Shown: piece after piece, positions 1-5,787 of the stretch | Numbering within the stretch: position 1 is the stretch's first letter | Layout: each line of letters begins with the position of its first letter | Assembly: GCA_003133075.1 (NCBI GenBank) | Contig: PKZN01000007.1 | Location: 1-9,611 of the forward strand | Direction: 5' to 3' | DNA length: 9,611 bases | Source of the DNA: Acidimicrobiaceae bacterium | Lineage (GTDB): Bacteria; Actinomycetota; Acidimicrobiia; Acidimicrobiales; RAAP-2 | Program-made: the position numbers and the translations under genes | The notes under the pieces: generated by a model | What the model was told of the DNA's origin: nothing | What the model saw: only the letters and a program-made list of their open reading frames with translations | Databases searched by the model: none

Positions 1-411
1 CAGCGCGACGGGCTCTCCTGGGGATTTGACGCGGACTTCCAGGTGGAAAGCTACCTCCGCCACCAGGGCGCCAGCTTCGTCGACCGCTTCGACGCCAATT
101 CCTATCTCTATATCACCCGCGCCATGGACTATTTTGATCTCGGCGCCGAGCGGGATGGCGGCCTGGCGGGCGCCTTCGCCGGCGCGCGGGATGTGCGGTT
201 CTGCCTCGCCTCATTCACCTCGGACTGGCTCTATCCGACGCCGGAAAGCCGGGCGATTGTCCGCGCCCTCAATCTGGCCGGGGCGCGAACGAGCTTCATC
301 GAGATCGAGAGCGACAAGGGTCATGACGCTTTCCTGCTCGACGAGCCGGTTCTGCGCTCGGCCCTGGCGGGCTTCCTGACCTCCGCCGCCCAAAGCCGGG
401 GCCTCGCGTGA
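1..411 (+). CDS. metX: Homoserine O-acyltransferase (MetX), C-terminal part; 5' end outside the window
   Basis: The reading frame is open from the first base, so the start lies upstream; 136 codons remain of a family usually near 370-400 residues. MetX is a cytoplasmic alpha/beta-hydrolase-fold enzyme that transfers an acetyl (in some members succinyl) group from the CoA thioester to homoserine, the committed step of methionine synthesis. The visible part carries the family landmarks: the stretch around NSYLYITRAMDYFD, the catalytic Asp in TSDWLYP (codon at 223-225) and the catalytic His in KGHDAFLL (codon at 322-324). The nucleophilic Ser lies in the missing part, as do the residues that would separate acetyl from succinyl specificity. 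Its TGA overlaps the GTG of metW (GTGA, 408-411), which suggests translational coupling. The family assignment is firm; the acyl donor is not determined. Confidence 0.93.
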   Translation, partial: QRDGLSWGFDADFQVESYLRHQGASFVDRFDANSYLYITRAMDYFDLGAERDGGLAGAFAGARDVRFCLASFTSDWLYPTPESRAIVRALNLAGARTSFIEIESDKGHDAFLLDEPVLRSALAGFLTSAAQSRGLA

Positions 412-1049
412 GCCATATAGGCCCTGATCCCGCGCCGATGCGGGAAGACTTCGCGGAAATCCTCCGGCTCGTGAGGCCTGGGGCGCGGGTTCTCGACGTG
501 GGTTGCGGTGAAGGCGCGCTGCTGGACCTGTTGGTGCGTCACACCAACGCCGACGCCCGTGGTTTGGAGATCAGCCCTGAAGGGGTTTCAGCGTGCCTGG
601 CCCGGGGCCTTGCCGTGATGCAGGGGGACGCTGACCGGGATTTACGTGAGTTTCCCACGGGCGCTTTTGACTATGTGATCCTTTCCCAGACGCTCCAGGC
701 GGTTCGCGATCCGCGGGCTGTTCTCCGTGAGATGCTAAGGATTGGTCAGCGGGCCATCGTATCCCTGCCGAACTTTGGTCACTGGCGCGTGCGGCTGGAT
801 CTTCTCGCGCACGGGCGTATGCCGGTCACCGGCGCCCTGCCCGAACCCTGGTGGTCGACACCCAATATCCATCTTTGCACCCTGGCTGACTTCATCGCCC
901 TGGCAGAGGATCTAAGCCTGACCATCGAGGCCTGCGCGGCCTTTGCGCGCGGGCGACCCGCGCGGTCGATCAAACCTTCCCAGAGGTTGGAGAACTGGCG
1001 CGCTGAAACGGCCCTTTTCCTGTTGACGCGACGGGACGTTCACTCATAG
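408..1049 (+). CDS. metW: Methionine biosynthesis protein MetW
   Basis: A complete 213-residue protein starting with GTG, inside the usual MetW length range. It has a class I methyltransferase fold signature: motif I VLDVGCGEG near residues 28-36, an acidic second motif (RGLEIS), and FDYVILSQTLQAV near residues 88-100. The C-terminal half has the MetW-specific run VSLPNFGHWRVRLDLL, then MPVT and WWSTPNIHLCTLADF, which separates it from generic methyltransferases. MetW is encoded next to metX in many proteobacteria and is needed for methionine synthesis in several of them; its exact action (support of MetX or another step) I infer only from pairing. The start is set by the 4-base overlap with the metX stop. 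No strong Shine-Dalgarno is visible, which fits coupled re-initiation. The last 80 bases overlap a convergent gene on the other strand. Confidence 0.95.
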   Translation: MSHIGPDPAPMREDFAEILRLVRPGARVLDVGCGEGALLDLLVRHTNADARGLEISPEGVSACLARGLAVMQGDADRDLREFPTGAFDYVILSQTLQAVRDPRAVLREMLRIGQRAIVSLPNFGHWRVRLDLLAHGRMPVTGALPEPWWSTPNIHLCTLADFIALAEDLSLTIEACAAFARGRPARSIKPSQRLENWRAETALFLLTRRDVHS

Positions 1050-1773
1050 AGGCCGCCGCGCCAGCGGGAGCGAACACCGGCCGGGTTCTGGCGGGAACCC
1101 GCGCTGTTCGGCCCTTTGGACGCAGGGCGAAGGTCTGTTTCGCCGCCTCCATGAGGATTACGCCCGCGAAGCCTGGCCAGAGACGCGCGCCGATCTGTTC
1201 AAAGCCGTCCGCCCAACGCGAAATCCAGGGGACCGGGGGCATGTAAAGGGCGCGCGTCCAGCCAAGAGGGGTCAATTGGGCTTCGCGAACCATCCGCTCA
1301 AGCTGGCGCCGCGAAAAGGTGCGACCATGGCCGAACGGGCTGCTCTCCACGTCCGCCCAAAGTCCGCGTCGTTCGGTGACGGCGAGAATCACCCGCCCGG
1401 ATGGCGAGAGGACGCGGTTGATATCGCCAAGAAGCCCCAGAAGATCATCGCTTTCCTCAAGCGCGTGGACCGCCAGAACCCTGTCAAAGAAAGCGTTGGG
1501 GAACGGCAGGCGCGCCTCGTGGACCAGACAGGCGCGGTTGCGGGCTCCCCGCGGCCAGGCTTCGACGCCCTGCGCGGCGGGCATGGCGGCAAGCGTGCGC
1601 CGCGCGCCGCCCCCGATACCGTCCAGAAAGGGAGTCGCATATCCCAGGGCCAAAACATCCAATCCGCCAAGATCGGTCCAAACCTCGGACACCTTTCGCG
1701 AAATCATCTGGCGCGCCACGACGCCCAGCGGCGAGGCGTAGAATTCCCGAAGATCGAAGATGCCTTGCCTCAT
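970..1773 (-). CDS. Class I SAM methyltransferase-like protein (Methyltransf_11 type), function unknown
   Basis: A 267-residue protein from the ATG at 1773. A GTG two codons upstream (1779) has a better-spaced GAGGAG ribosome site (7 bases), so the true start may be there. The N-terminus MRQGIFDLREFYASPLG resembles a family I recall beside gloB in Caulobacterales. Residues 88-106 (RLPFPNAFFDRVLAVHALE) match the acidic and post-II region of Methyltransf_11 proteins. The expected glycine-rich SAM loop is degenerate, reading VLALGYATPFL at residues 40-50, so SAM binding is uncertain. The last 50 or so residues are Pro/Ala/Arg/Ser-rich and look disordered; the final 26 codons lie opposite the 3' end of metW. 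The gene is divergent from gloB with 180 bases between the starts. Substrate unknown; a role beside glyoxalase II is only suggested by position. Confidence 0.82.
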   Translation of the reverse strand: MRQGIFDLREFYASPLGVVARQMISRKVSEVWTDLGGLDVLALGYATPFLDGIGGGARRTLAAMPAAQGVEAWPRGARNRACLVHEARLPFPNAFFDRVLAVHALEESDDLLGLLGDINRVLSPSGRVILAVTERRGLWADVESSPFGHGRTFSRRQLERMVREAQLTPLGWTRALYMPPVPWISRWADGFEQIGARLWPGFAGVILMEAAKQTFALRPKGRTARVPARTRPVFAPAGAAASMSERPVASTGKGPFQRASSPTSGKV

Positions 1774-1824
1774 AGCCACGCCGCGGCTCCTCGCCTCCAA
1801 CCCGCTCTCGATATGGACGCTAGG

Positions 1825-1836
1825 CGCGCTAGCGCG
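1825..1836. repeat. 12-bp perfect palindrome in the divergent gloB promoter region
   Basis: CGCGCTAGCGCG is a perfect inverted repeat roughly midway between the methyltransferase-like gene and gloB. A CGCTAG hexamer also occurs at 1818-1823 and again at 1827-1832 as a direct repeat with 9-base periodicity. CTAG is generally scarce in bacterial DNA. It could be an operator for one or both divergent genes. No promoter hexamers close to consensus were recognised in 1774-1953. Confidence 0.3.
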
Positions 1837-1953
1837 TTCGCATCACAAGCCCCAACTGTATTCGTTAAGACGCGCCTCTGTCTCCCTGCCACGTCCACGC
1901 GCTGACGAGGTCGGCGCGGCGGTGATCGAGATCAGATTGGAACAGGATTCATC

Positions 1954-2703
1954 ATGACCCTCGAAGTTCGCCAATTTGCCTGCCTCGCGGACAATTATGG
2001 CTTCATTCTGCGGGACACGGCGAGTGGCCTGACCGCTTGCGTGGACACGCCCGACGCCGAGGCGGTTCTGGCGGCGCTGGGCGAGGCCGGATGGGGCCTC
2101 GACATGATCCTTAACACCCATTGGCATCCTGACCATGCCGGGGGAAACGCCGCCATAAAGGCGGCGACGGGCGCAGTCATCGTTGGCCCCGAGGAGGTGC
2201 GCCAGATAGCGCCGTTGGATCGCGGGGTGTCGGGCGGCGATATGGTGAGTCTGGGCGCGACGAACTTTTCGGTCATCGATTGCGGAGGCCACACTCTAGG
2301 CCATATCGCCTATTTCGACGCCGCCGACGAGATTGCATTTGTGGGGGATACGCTGTTCGTCATGGGATGCGGACGAATTTTTGAGGGCGACGCTGAGCAA
2401 ATGTGGGCCAGTCTGCAGCGCCTGGCGCGGCTGCCCCCGAGCACGGTGATCTATTGCGCCCATGAATATACCGCAACGAATGCGCGCTTCGCACTGAGTA
2501 TCGACCATGACCCGGTTGTCGCGCGCCGGGCGGACGCGATCTTCGAAGCGCGCGCGCGAGGTGATGCCACCGTGCCCACAACGCTTGCCGAGGAATTGGC
2601 GACCAATCCGTTTCTGCGCGCGCCCCGTCTGGTGCCCGAAGCCGCGACGGCCCCCGCAGCCTTCGCCCAATTGCGCGCCAAGAAGGATGACTTCGCGGGA
2701 TAA
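1954..2703 (+). CDS. gloB: Hydroxyacylglutathione hydrolase (glyoxalase II)
   Basis: A complete 249-residue metallo-beta-lactamase-fold enzyme, the normal length for bacterial glyoxalase II. It hydrolyses S-D-lactoylglutathione to D-lactate and glutathione, finishing methylglyoxal detoxification in the cytoplasm. The binuclear metal site is complete: THWHPDHAGG at residues 55-64 supplies H56, H58, D60 and H61; H117 lies in GGHTLGHI; D132 lies in VGDTLF; H170 lies in YCAHEYT. The phrase FVMGCGRIFEGDAEQMW is typical of GloB. The C-terminal HAGH-type domain contains NARFAL and ELATNPFLRA. The usual second histidine-motif form is THHH; here it is THWH, which still keeps all ligands. The ATG at 1954 has AGGA about seven bases upstream. 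The stop is 10 bases from the convergent DUF4908-like gene, with no clear terminator between them. Confidence 0.96.
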   Translation: MTLEVRQFACLADNYGFILRDTASGLTACVDTPDAEAVLAALGEAGWGLDMILNTHWHPDHAGGNAAIKAATGAVIVGPEEVRQIAPLDRGVSGGDMVSLGATNFSVIDCGGHTLGHIAYFDAADEIAFVGDTLFVMGCGRIFEGDAEQMWASLQRLARLPPSTVIYCAHEYTATNARFALSIDHDPVVARRADAIFEARARGDATVPTTLAEELATNPFLRAPRLVPEAATAPAAFAQLRAKKDDFAG

Positions 2704-2713
2704 GGCTGGCCCT

Positions 2714-3490
2714 CTACCTCTCGGTCAGAGCCTCTTCGATGCGGAGCGACGATGGCCGCCCAAAGACGCCTTCGGCCGGGGCCACGGTAACGATCACGAC
2801 CCCCTCATGGACAACGGCGGATGGCTTGTCGCCACGAATGATCGTCACGCGACCGATACGCCTCAGGTACGCCCGGCCACGGGGACGGACAGCGAGATTG
2901 ACCAAGGCTTCGCTGGCCACAATGGCAGCGTCGGCCATCAGACCGTCTGAAAGCGGGTCGGCGTCTATGGCTGTGTAGCCAACAGCGTGCTGCGCCGCGC
3001 GGCCGGACCGGGCGCTGGCCACGGCGAGATGCTGATAGAGGCCAATCGGTCCTACGGGCGCCAGCCGCAAGGGGAAGCCCGGTCCCGACACCGCGGCCGC
3101 GGCGCCTTGAGGACGGTCGGACGTGAAGACCGTGACCCCGCCGAACTTGGTGATCCTAAGGAAGGGTTGTCTCAGATCGTTCCAATAGATGAGATCGCCC
3201 CGTGGCCCGCGGGTGACCGTCAGGGCCCAGACTTCGGGACTGTCCTCGAATTTCAGAAGAGGGCGCGGCGCCGCGGTGCGGTCAAGAACGAAGTTTCCAC
3301 CCGCATCAATGGTGTAACGGGCGACAGGAGGAGCTCTGTTGCGGGCCGCCGCCGGGGACTCGAACACATGCCGCAGCCATGAAGGCCCTACCGCCCCCGC
3401 CGGGGTCGACGCGGCCAAAGCTATCGTTATCGCCAACCGGAAAGGGAGGCGCGCCCCCCGACTGGACTTAACCGTTCGGGCTATCCCCAT
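2714..3490 (-). CDS. Exported protein of unknown function, DUF4908-like
   Basis: From the ATG at 3490 this is a 258-residue protein. It has a probable Sec signal peptide: a basic N-region with five Arg/Lys (residues 5-18), a hydrophobic core LAITIALAAS (19-28) and an A-G-A cleavage motif ending at residue 33. The mature part has phrases such as FVLDRTAAPRPLLKFEDSPEVWAL, RGDLIYWNDLRQPFLRITKFGGVTVFTSDRP and a C-terminal IGRVTIIRGDKPSAVVHEGVVI. They resemble what I remember of DUF4908 in Caulobacter relatives; that match is from memory. Expected location is the periplasm. An in-frame GTG at 3580 would add 30 Arg-rich residues and spoil the signal peptide, so 3490 is preferred. No good Shine-Dalgarno precedes it; a strong hairpin occupies that place. 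It lies downstream of phaB on the same strand, but the 141-base gap suggests its own promoter. Confidence 0.72.
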   Translation of the reverse strand: MGIARTVKSSRGARLPFRLAITIALAASTPAGAVGPSWLRHVFESPAAARNRAPPVARYTIDAGGNFVLDRTAAPRPLLKFEDSPEVWALTVTRGPRGDLIYWNDLRQPFLRITKFGGVTVFTSDRPQGAAAAVSGPGFPLRLAPVGPIGLYQHLAVASARSGRAAQHAVGYTAIDADPLSDGLMADAAIVASEALVNLAVRPRGRAYLRRIGRVTIIRGDKPSAVVHEGVVIVTVAPAEGVFGRPSSLRIEEALTER

Positions 3491-3502
3491 GACGAAGCAG
3501 AT

Positions 3503-3519
3503 GGCCCCTGATCGGGGCC
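3503..3519. repeat. Strong GC hairpin just upstream of the DUF4908-like start
   Basis: GGCCCC-TGATC-GGGGCC is a perfect 6-bp stem of only G-C pairs with a 5-base loop. Read on the minus strand it ends 12 bases before the ATG at 3490, so the only SD-like run (AGGGG) is buried in the stem. If the start is instead at 3580, the hairpin would lie within coding sequence. Confidence 0.45.
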
Positions 3520-3608
3520 GATTTTGGACACGCGCGCGCCGGCGGCGCGACATCCGACATGTGCGGCAGATTCGCCACACCCGCGACGGGAGCCTTTGAA
3601 GAGCGTCA

Positions 3609-3625
3609 CGCCGGACAAGCCGGCG
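3609..3625 (-). terminator. Weak hairpin downstream of phaB, possible terminator
   Basis: CGCCGG-ACAAG-CCGGCG forms a 6-bp GC-only stem with a 5-base loop, starting about 7 bases past the phaB stop on the minus strand. No T tract follows it on that strand, so it is at best a Rho-assisted or RNA-processing signal. Confidence 0.3.
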
Positions 3626-3631
3626 AGCCGA

Positions 3632-4357
3632 TCAGCCTGCGATATATTGCCCGCCGTTCACGGTCAGAGTCGCGCCGGTGATGAACCCCGCCTCCTCGGC
3701 CGCCAGGAACGCGACGCAGCGGGCGATCTCGTCGGCCATGCCAAGACGCCCGACGGGAATATTGGCGACAATCTGCTCCAGCACGGCTTGAGGCACGGCA
3801 GCGACCATCTCGGTGTCGATATAGCCGGGCGCGATCACGTTAACCGTAATGCCCTTCTTGGCGTTCTCCTGAGCCAGCGCCTTGGTGAAGCCGATCATGC
3901 CGGCCTTGGCGGCGGAATAATTGGTTTGCCCAATCTGGCCCTTCTGGCCATTGATCGAGCTGATATTGACGATGCGGCCATAGTTCCGCTCGCGCATCCC
4001 CTCGATGACATTGCGGGTCATATTGAAGATCGAGGCTAGGTTGACATGGATGACCTCGTTCCAGTGCGCTTCGGTCATCCGGTGCAGAACAGCGTCGCGG
4101 GTGATGCCGGCATTATTGACCAGCACATCAATCGGCCCGAACTCTGACTCCACCTCCGCCACGGCTGCGGCGCAGTCGGCAAAGGACGAGACATTTCCCT
4201 TCACCACCAGCACGCCCAGCTCGTTGGCGCAGGCCTGAGCCGCCGCCTCATTTCCGGCATAACCCGCCGCGACCCTGTAGCCTTCGGCCTTGAGCTTGGC
4301 GGTGATCGCGCGACCAATGCCCCGGGTTCCGCCGGTGACGAACGCCACTTTGGCCAT
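3632..4357 (-). CDS. phaB: Acetoacetyl-CoA reductase (PhaB/PhbB)
   Basis: A 241-residue SDR enzyme, the normal PhaB length. It reduces acetoacetyl-CoA to (R)-3-hydroxybutyryl-CoA with NADPH, the monomer for polyhydroxybutyrate, in the cytoplasm. The Rossmann motif TGGTRGIG is at residues 8-15, NNAG at 81-84 and the catalytic triad S134, Y147 and K151. PhaB hallmarks are NAGITRDAVLHRMT, the QKGQIGQTNYSAAKAG stretch, APGYIDTEMV and the C-terminus LTVNGGQYIAG. The start at 4357 follows AGGGGAGAGG; an upstream in-frame start near 4450 would add 31 residues of non-family sequence and is rejected. It follows phaA by 102 bases on the same strand, so the pair is probably one operon. FabG is the nearest alternative, but the thiolase and PhaR neighbours and the motif details favour PhaB. 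Confidence 0.95.
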   Translation of the reverse strand: MAKVAFVTGGTRGIGRAITAKLKAEGYRVAAGYAGNEAAAQACANELGVLVVKGNVSSFADCAAAVAEVESEFGPIDVLVNNAGITRDAVLHRMTEAHWNEVIHVNLASIFNMTRNVIEGMRERNYGRIVNISSINGQKGQIGQTNYSAAKAGMIGFTKALAQENAKKGITVNVIAPGYIDTEMVAAVPQAVLEQIVANIPVGRLGMADEIARCVAFLAAEEAGFITGATLTVNGGQYIAG

Positions 4358-4364
4358 GCGCCTC

Positions 4365-4395
4365 TCCCCTTTTGAGTCGCGCCTCTCGAAGGGGA
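4365..4395 (-). promoter_or_regulatory. Stem-loop overlapping the phaB ribosome-binding site
   Basis: On the minus strand TCCCCTT pairs with AAGGGGA (7 bp), and inside it GAG pairs with CTC. The 3' arm is the 5' half of the AAGGGGAGAGG ribosome site of phaB, so folding would partly hide it. The ATG is 7 bases beyond the stem. The pairing is read directly from the sequence; a regulatory role is inference. Confidence 0.35.
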
Positions 4396-4427
4396 AGCCT
4401 GACCCTATGTGAAATCTCGTCCAGTCG

Positions 4428-4442
4428 CTGCCTGACGCAGGC
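4428..4442. repeat. Inverted repeat in the phaA-phaB gap (CTGC-N5-GCAG; also a 5-bp hairpin)
   Basis: The 102-base phaA-phaB gap contains CTGC-N5-GCAG (4428-4440). Offset by two bases is GCCTG-ACG-CAGGC (4430-4442), a 5-bp stem with a 3-base loop. The first reading resembles the spaced CTGC/GCAG half-sites I recall being reported for PhaR. The second would be a small hairpin starting 17 bases after the phaA stop, without a T tract. Which reading matters, if either, cannot be told here. Confidence 0.35.
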
Positions 4443-4459
4443 CAAGTCAAGCCAAACCG

Positions 4460-5635
4460 TCAGGCCGCTTCCACACACATGGCCACGCCCATCCCGCCAC
4501 CGACGCACAGCGTGGCGAGGCCCTTCTTAACGCCGGATCGGTTCATTTCGTGAACCAGAGTGGTGAGTATCCGCGCTCCCGATGCGCCAATAGGATGGCC
4601 TATGGCGATGGCGCCTCCGTTTACGTTCACCTTGGCGCCGTCGAGGCCCAGCTCGCGCACCACCGAGATCGACTGGGCGGCGAAGGCCTCATTGGACTCG
4701 ATGAGGTCCAGGTCAGCGACCTTCCAGCCCGCCTTTTCCAGCGCCTTTCGGCTGGCCGGAATGGGTCCCGTGCCCATGATCTCCGGCTCAACCCCCGCAT
4801 GCGCCCAAGACGCGATGCGCGCCAAGGGCCTTAGGCCACGCCTGTGGGCTTCGTCAGCGGTCATCAGCACTAGGGCCGCGGCGCCGTCATTCAGCCCCGA
4901 GGCATTGGCCGCCGTGACGGTTCCATCCTTGGCGAAAGCCGGGCGCAGACCGCTGACGCTCTCATAGGTCGCGCCATGGCGGATATATTCATCCTGATCC
5001 ACCACGGTGTCGCCCTTGCGGCCCTTAATCGTCACGGACGCGATCTCGCCAGCGAAACGTCCGCCCTTCTGGGCGGCCTCGGCCTTGTTCTGAGAGGCGA
5101 CGGCGAAGCGATCCTGCTCCTCGCGCGTGATTTGCCAGCGCGAGGCGATATTTTCCGCGGTTTGACCCATGTGATAGCCGTGAAAGGCGTCCCAAAGCCC
5201 GTCCTTGATCATGGTGTCCACGAGGCCGAGATCCCCCATCTTCTGGCCCGTGCGAAGATGGGCGGCGTGGGGCGCCTGGCTCATGCTCTCCTGACCGCCG
5301 GCGACGACGATACGCGCATCCCCAGCGGCAATCTGTTGGGCGCCGAGGGCGACGGCGCGCAGGCCCGATCCGCAGAGCTGGTTGACGCTCCACGCGGGGC
5401 TTTCCACCGGCACGCCGGCATTCACCGAGGCTTGGCGGGCCGGACCCTGGCCGGCGCCCGCTTGCAACACCTGCCCCAGGACCACCTCATCCACATCCGC
5501 CGCGGTAATCCCGCCCCGGGCGATGGCCGCTTCAATGGCGATGCGTCCAAGTTCGTGGGCCGCGAGGCCGGCAAACGCGCCGTTGAAGGACCCTACTGGC
5601 GTCCGCGCGGCGGAGACGATGACGACGTCAGACAT
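4460..5635 (-). CDS. phaA: Acetyl-CoA acetyltransferase (beta-ketothiolase, PhaA/PhbA)
   Basis: A complete 391-residue biosynthetic-type thiolase, the expected length. It condenses two acetyl-CoA into acetoacetyl-CoA, the first step of polyhydroxybutyrate synthesis, and can run in reverse when the polymer is used. All catalytic landmarks are present: nucleophile C88 in NQLCGSGLRA, H347 in GGAIAIGHPIGASGAR and C377 in LCVGGGMG, with NEAFAAQ upstream of the histidine. The N-terminus SDVVIVSAARTPVGSFNGAF is classical. The ATG at 5635 has GGAG about 11 bases upstream. It leads a probable phaA-phaB operon and is divergent from phaR across 152 bases. The candidate promoter's -35 box overlaps a perfect palindrome, which suggests repression, plausibly by PhaR. 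A general catabolic thiolase is less likely given the phaB and phaR neighbours. Confidence 0.96.
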   Translation of the reverse strand: MSDVVIVSAARTPVGSFNGAFAGLAAHELGRIAIEAAIARGGITAADVDEVVLGQVLQAGAGQGPARQASVNAGVPVESPAWSVNQLCGSGLRAVALGAQQIAAGDARIVVAGGQESMSQAPHAAHLRTGQKMGDLGLVDTMIKDGLWDAFHGYHMGQTAENIASRWQITREEQDRFAVASQNKAEAAQKGGRFAGEIASVTIKGRKGDTVVDQDEYIRHGATYESVSGLRPAFAKDGTVTAANASGLNDGAAALVLMTADEAHRRGLRPLARIASWAHAGVEPEIMGTGPIPASRKALEKAGWKVADLDLIESNEAFAAQSISVVRELGLDGAKVNVNGGAIAIGHPIGASGARILTTLVHEMNRSGVKKGLATLCVGGGMGVAMCVEAA

Positions 5636-5678
5636 GAGGGTTTCGGCTCCAGTTTATGCGGCTTGCCGCTTCACCCGA

Positions 5679-5707
5679 GCTATAAGCCGGGGCATGCTGC
5701 GCAGCAA
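5679..5707 (-). promoter_or_regulatory. Candidate phaA promoter
   Basis: On the minus strand TTGCTG (5702-5707) and TATAGC (5679-5684) are separated by exactly 17 bases, giving a 5' leader of roughly 36 bases before the phaA ATG. The match is 3 of 6 at -35 and 4 of 6 at -10 against the sigma-70 consensus, so it is plausible but not strong. The -35 box is embedded in the palindrome at 5695-5706. Confidence 0.4.
5695..5706. promoter_or_regulatory. Perfect 12-bp palindrome, candidate PhaR operator
   Basis: TGCTGCGCAGCA is a perfect palindrome in the divergent phaA/phaR region, built of TGC/GCA triplets with a CTGC-GCAG core. PhaR proteins of alphaproteobacteria are known to bind TGC-rich inverted repeats near pha promoters; I recall spaced CTGC/GCAG half-sites, whereas here the spacing is zero. 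It overlaps the candidate phaA -35 box and lies 81 bases before the phaR ATG, so it could serve both genes. Confidence 0.5.
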
Positions 5708-5787
5708 ACAGGCAAATGTGCTGGCGCCGCATGCCGCGATGCGCAATAAATGGCCGCATGGGCATCGCCCAGCCGAAAAGGACGCCC

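Larger units (their letters stand above)
5656..5759. repeat. Three copies of GCCGCAT in mixed orientation in the phaA/phaR region
   Basis: GCCGCAT occurs at 5726-5732 and 5753-5759, and inverted (ATGCGGC) at 5656-5662. A further ATGCG at 5739-5743 makes an inverted repeat CGCAT-N6-ATGCG with the first copy. The copies flank the 5695-5706 palindrome and share its TGC/GCA content. In GC-rich DNA some recurrence is expected by chance. Confidence 0.35.

Noticed and set aside
1276..1905. Plus-strand open frame of 209 codons over the methyltransferase-like gene and its promoter
   Set aside because: Composition has no family motif and the minus-strand frame shows recognisable methyltransferase-type sequence. 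It also runs across the divergent intergenic region up to gloB.
2987..3382. Plus-strand open frame opposite the DUF4908-like gene
   Set aside because: Arg/Gly-rich translation without hydrophobic core or motif; the minus-strand protein has a signal peptide and coherent beta-rich sequence.
4358..4450. N-terminal extension of phaB to an upstream start near 4450
   Set aside because: It would add 31 residues unlike any PhaB, remove the phaA-phaB gap, and ignore the good ribosome site directly before 4357.
4976..5749. Long open frame on the plus strand opposite phaA (257 codons)
   Set aside because: It is a shadow of the thiolase gene in GC-rich DNA. Its translation is His/Arg/Gly-rich with no domain, while the opposite strand carries all thiolase catalytic motifs.
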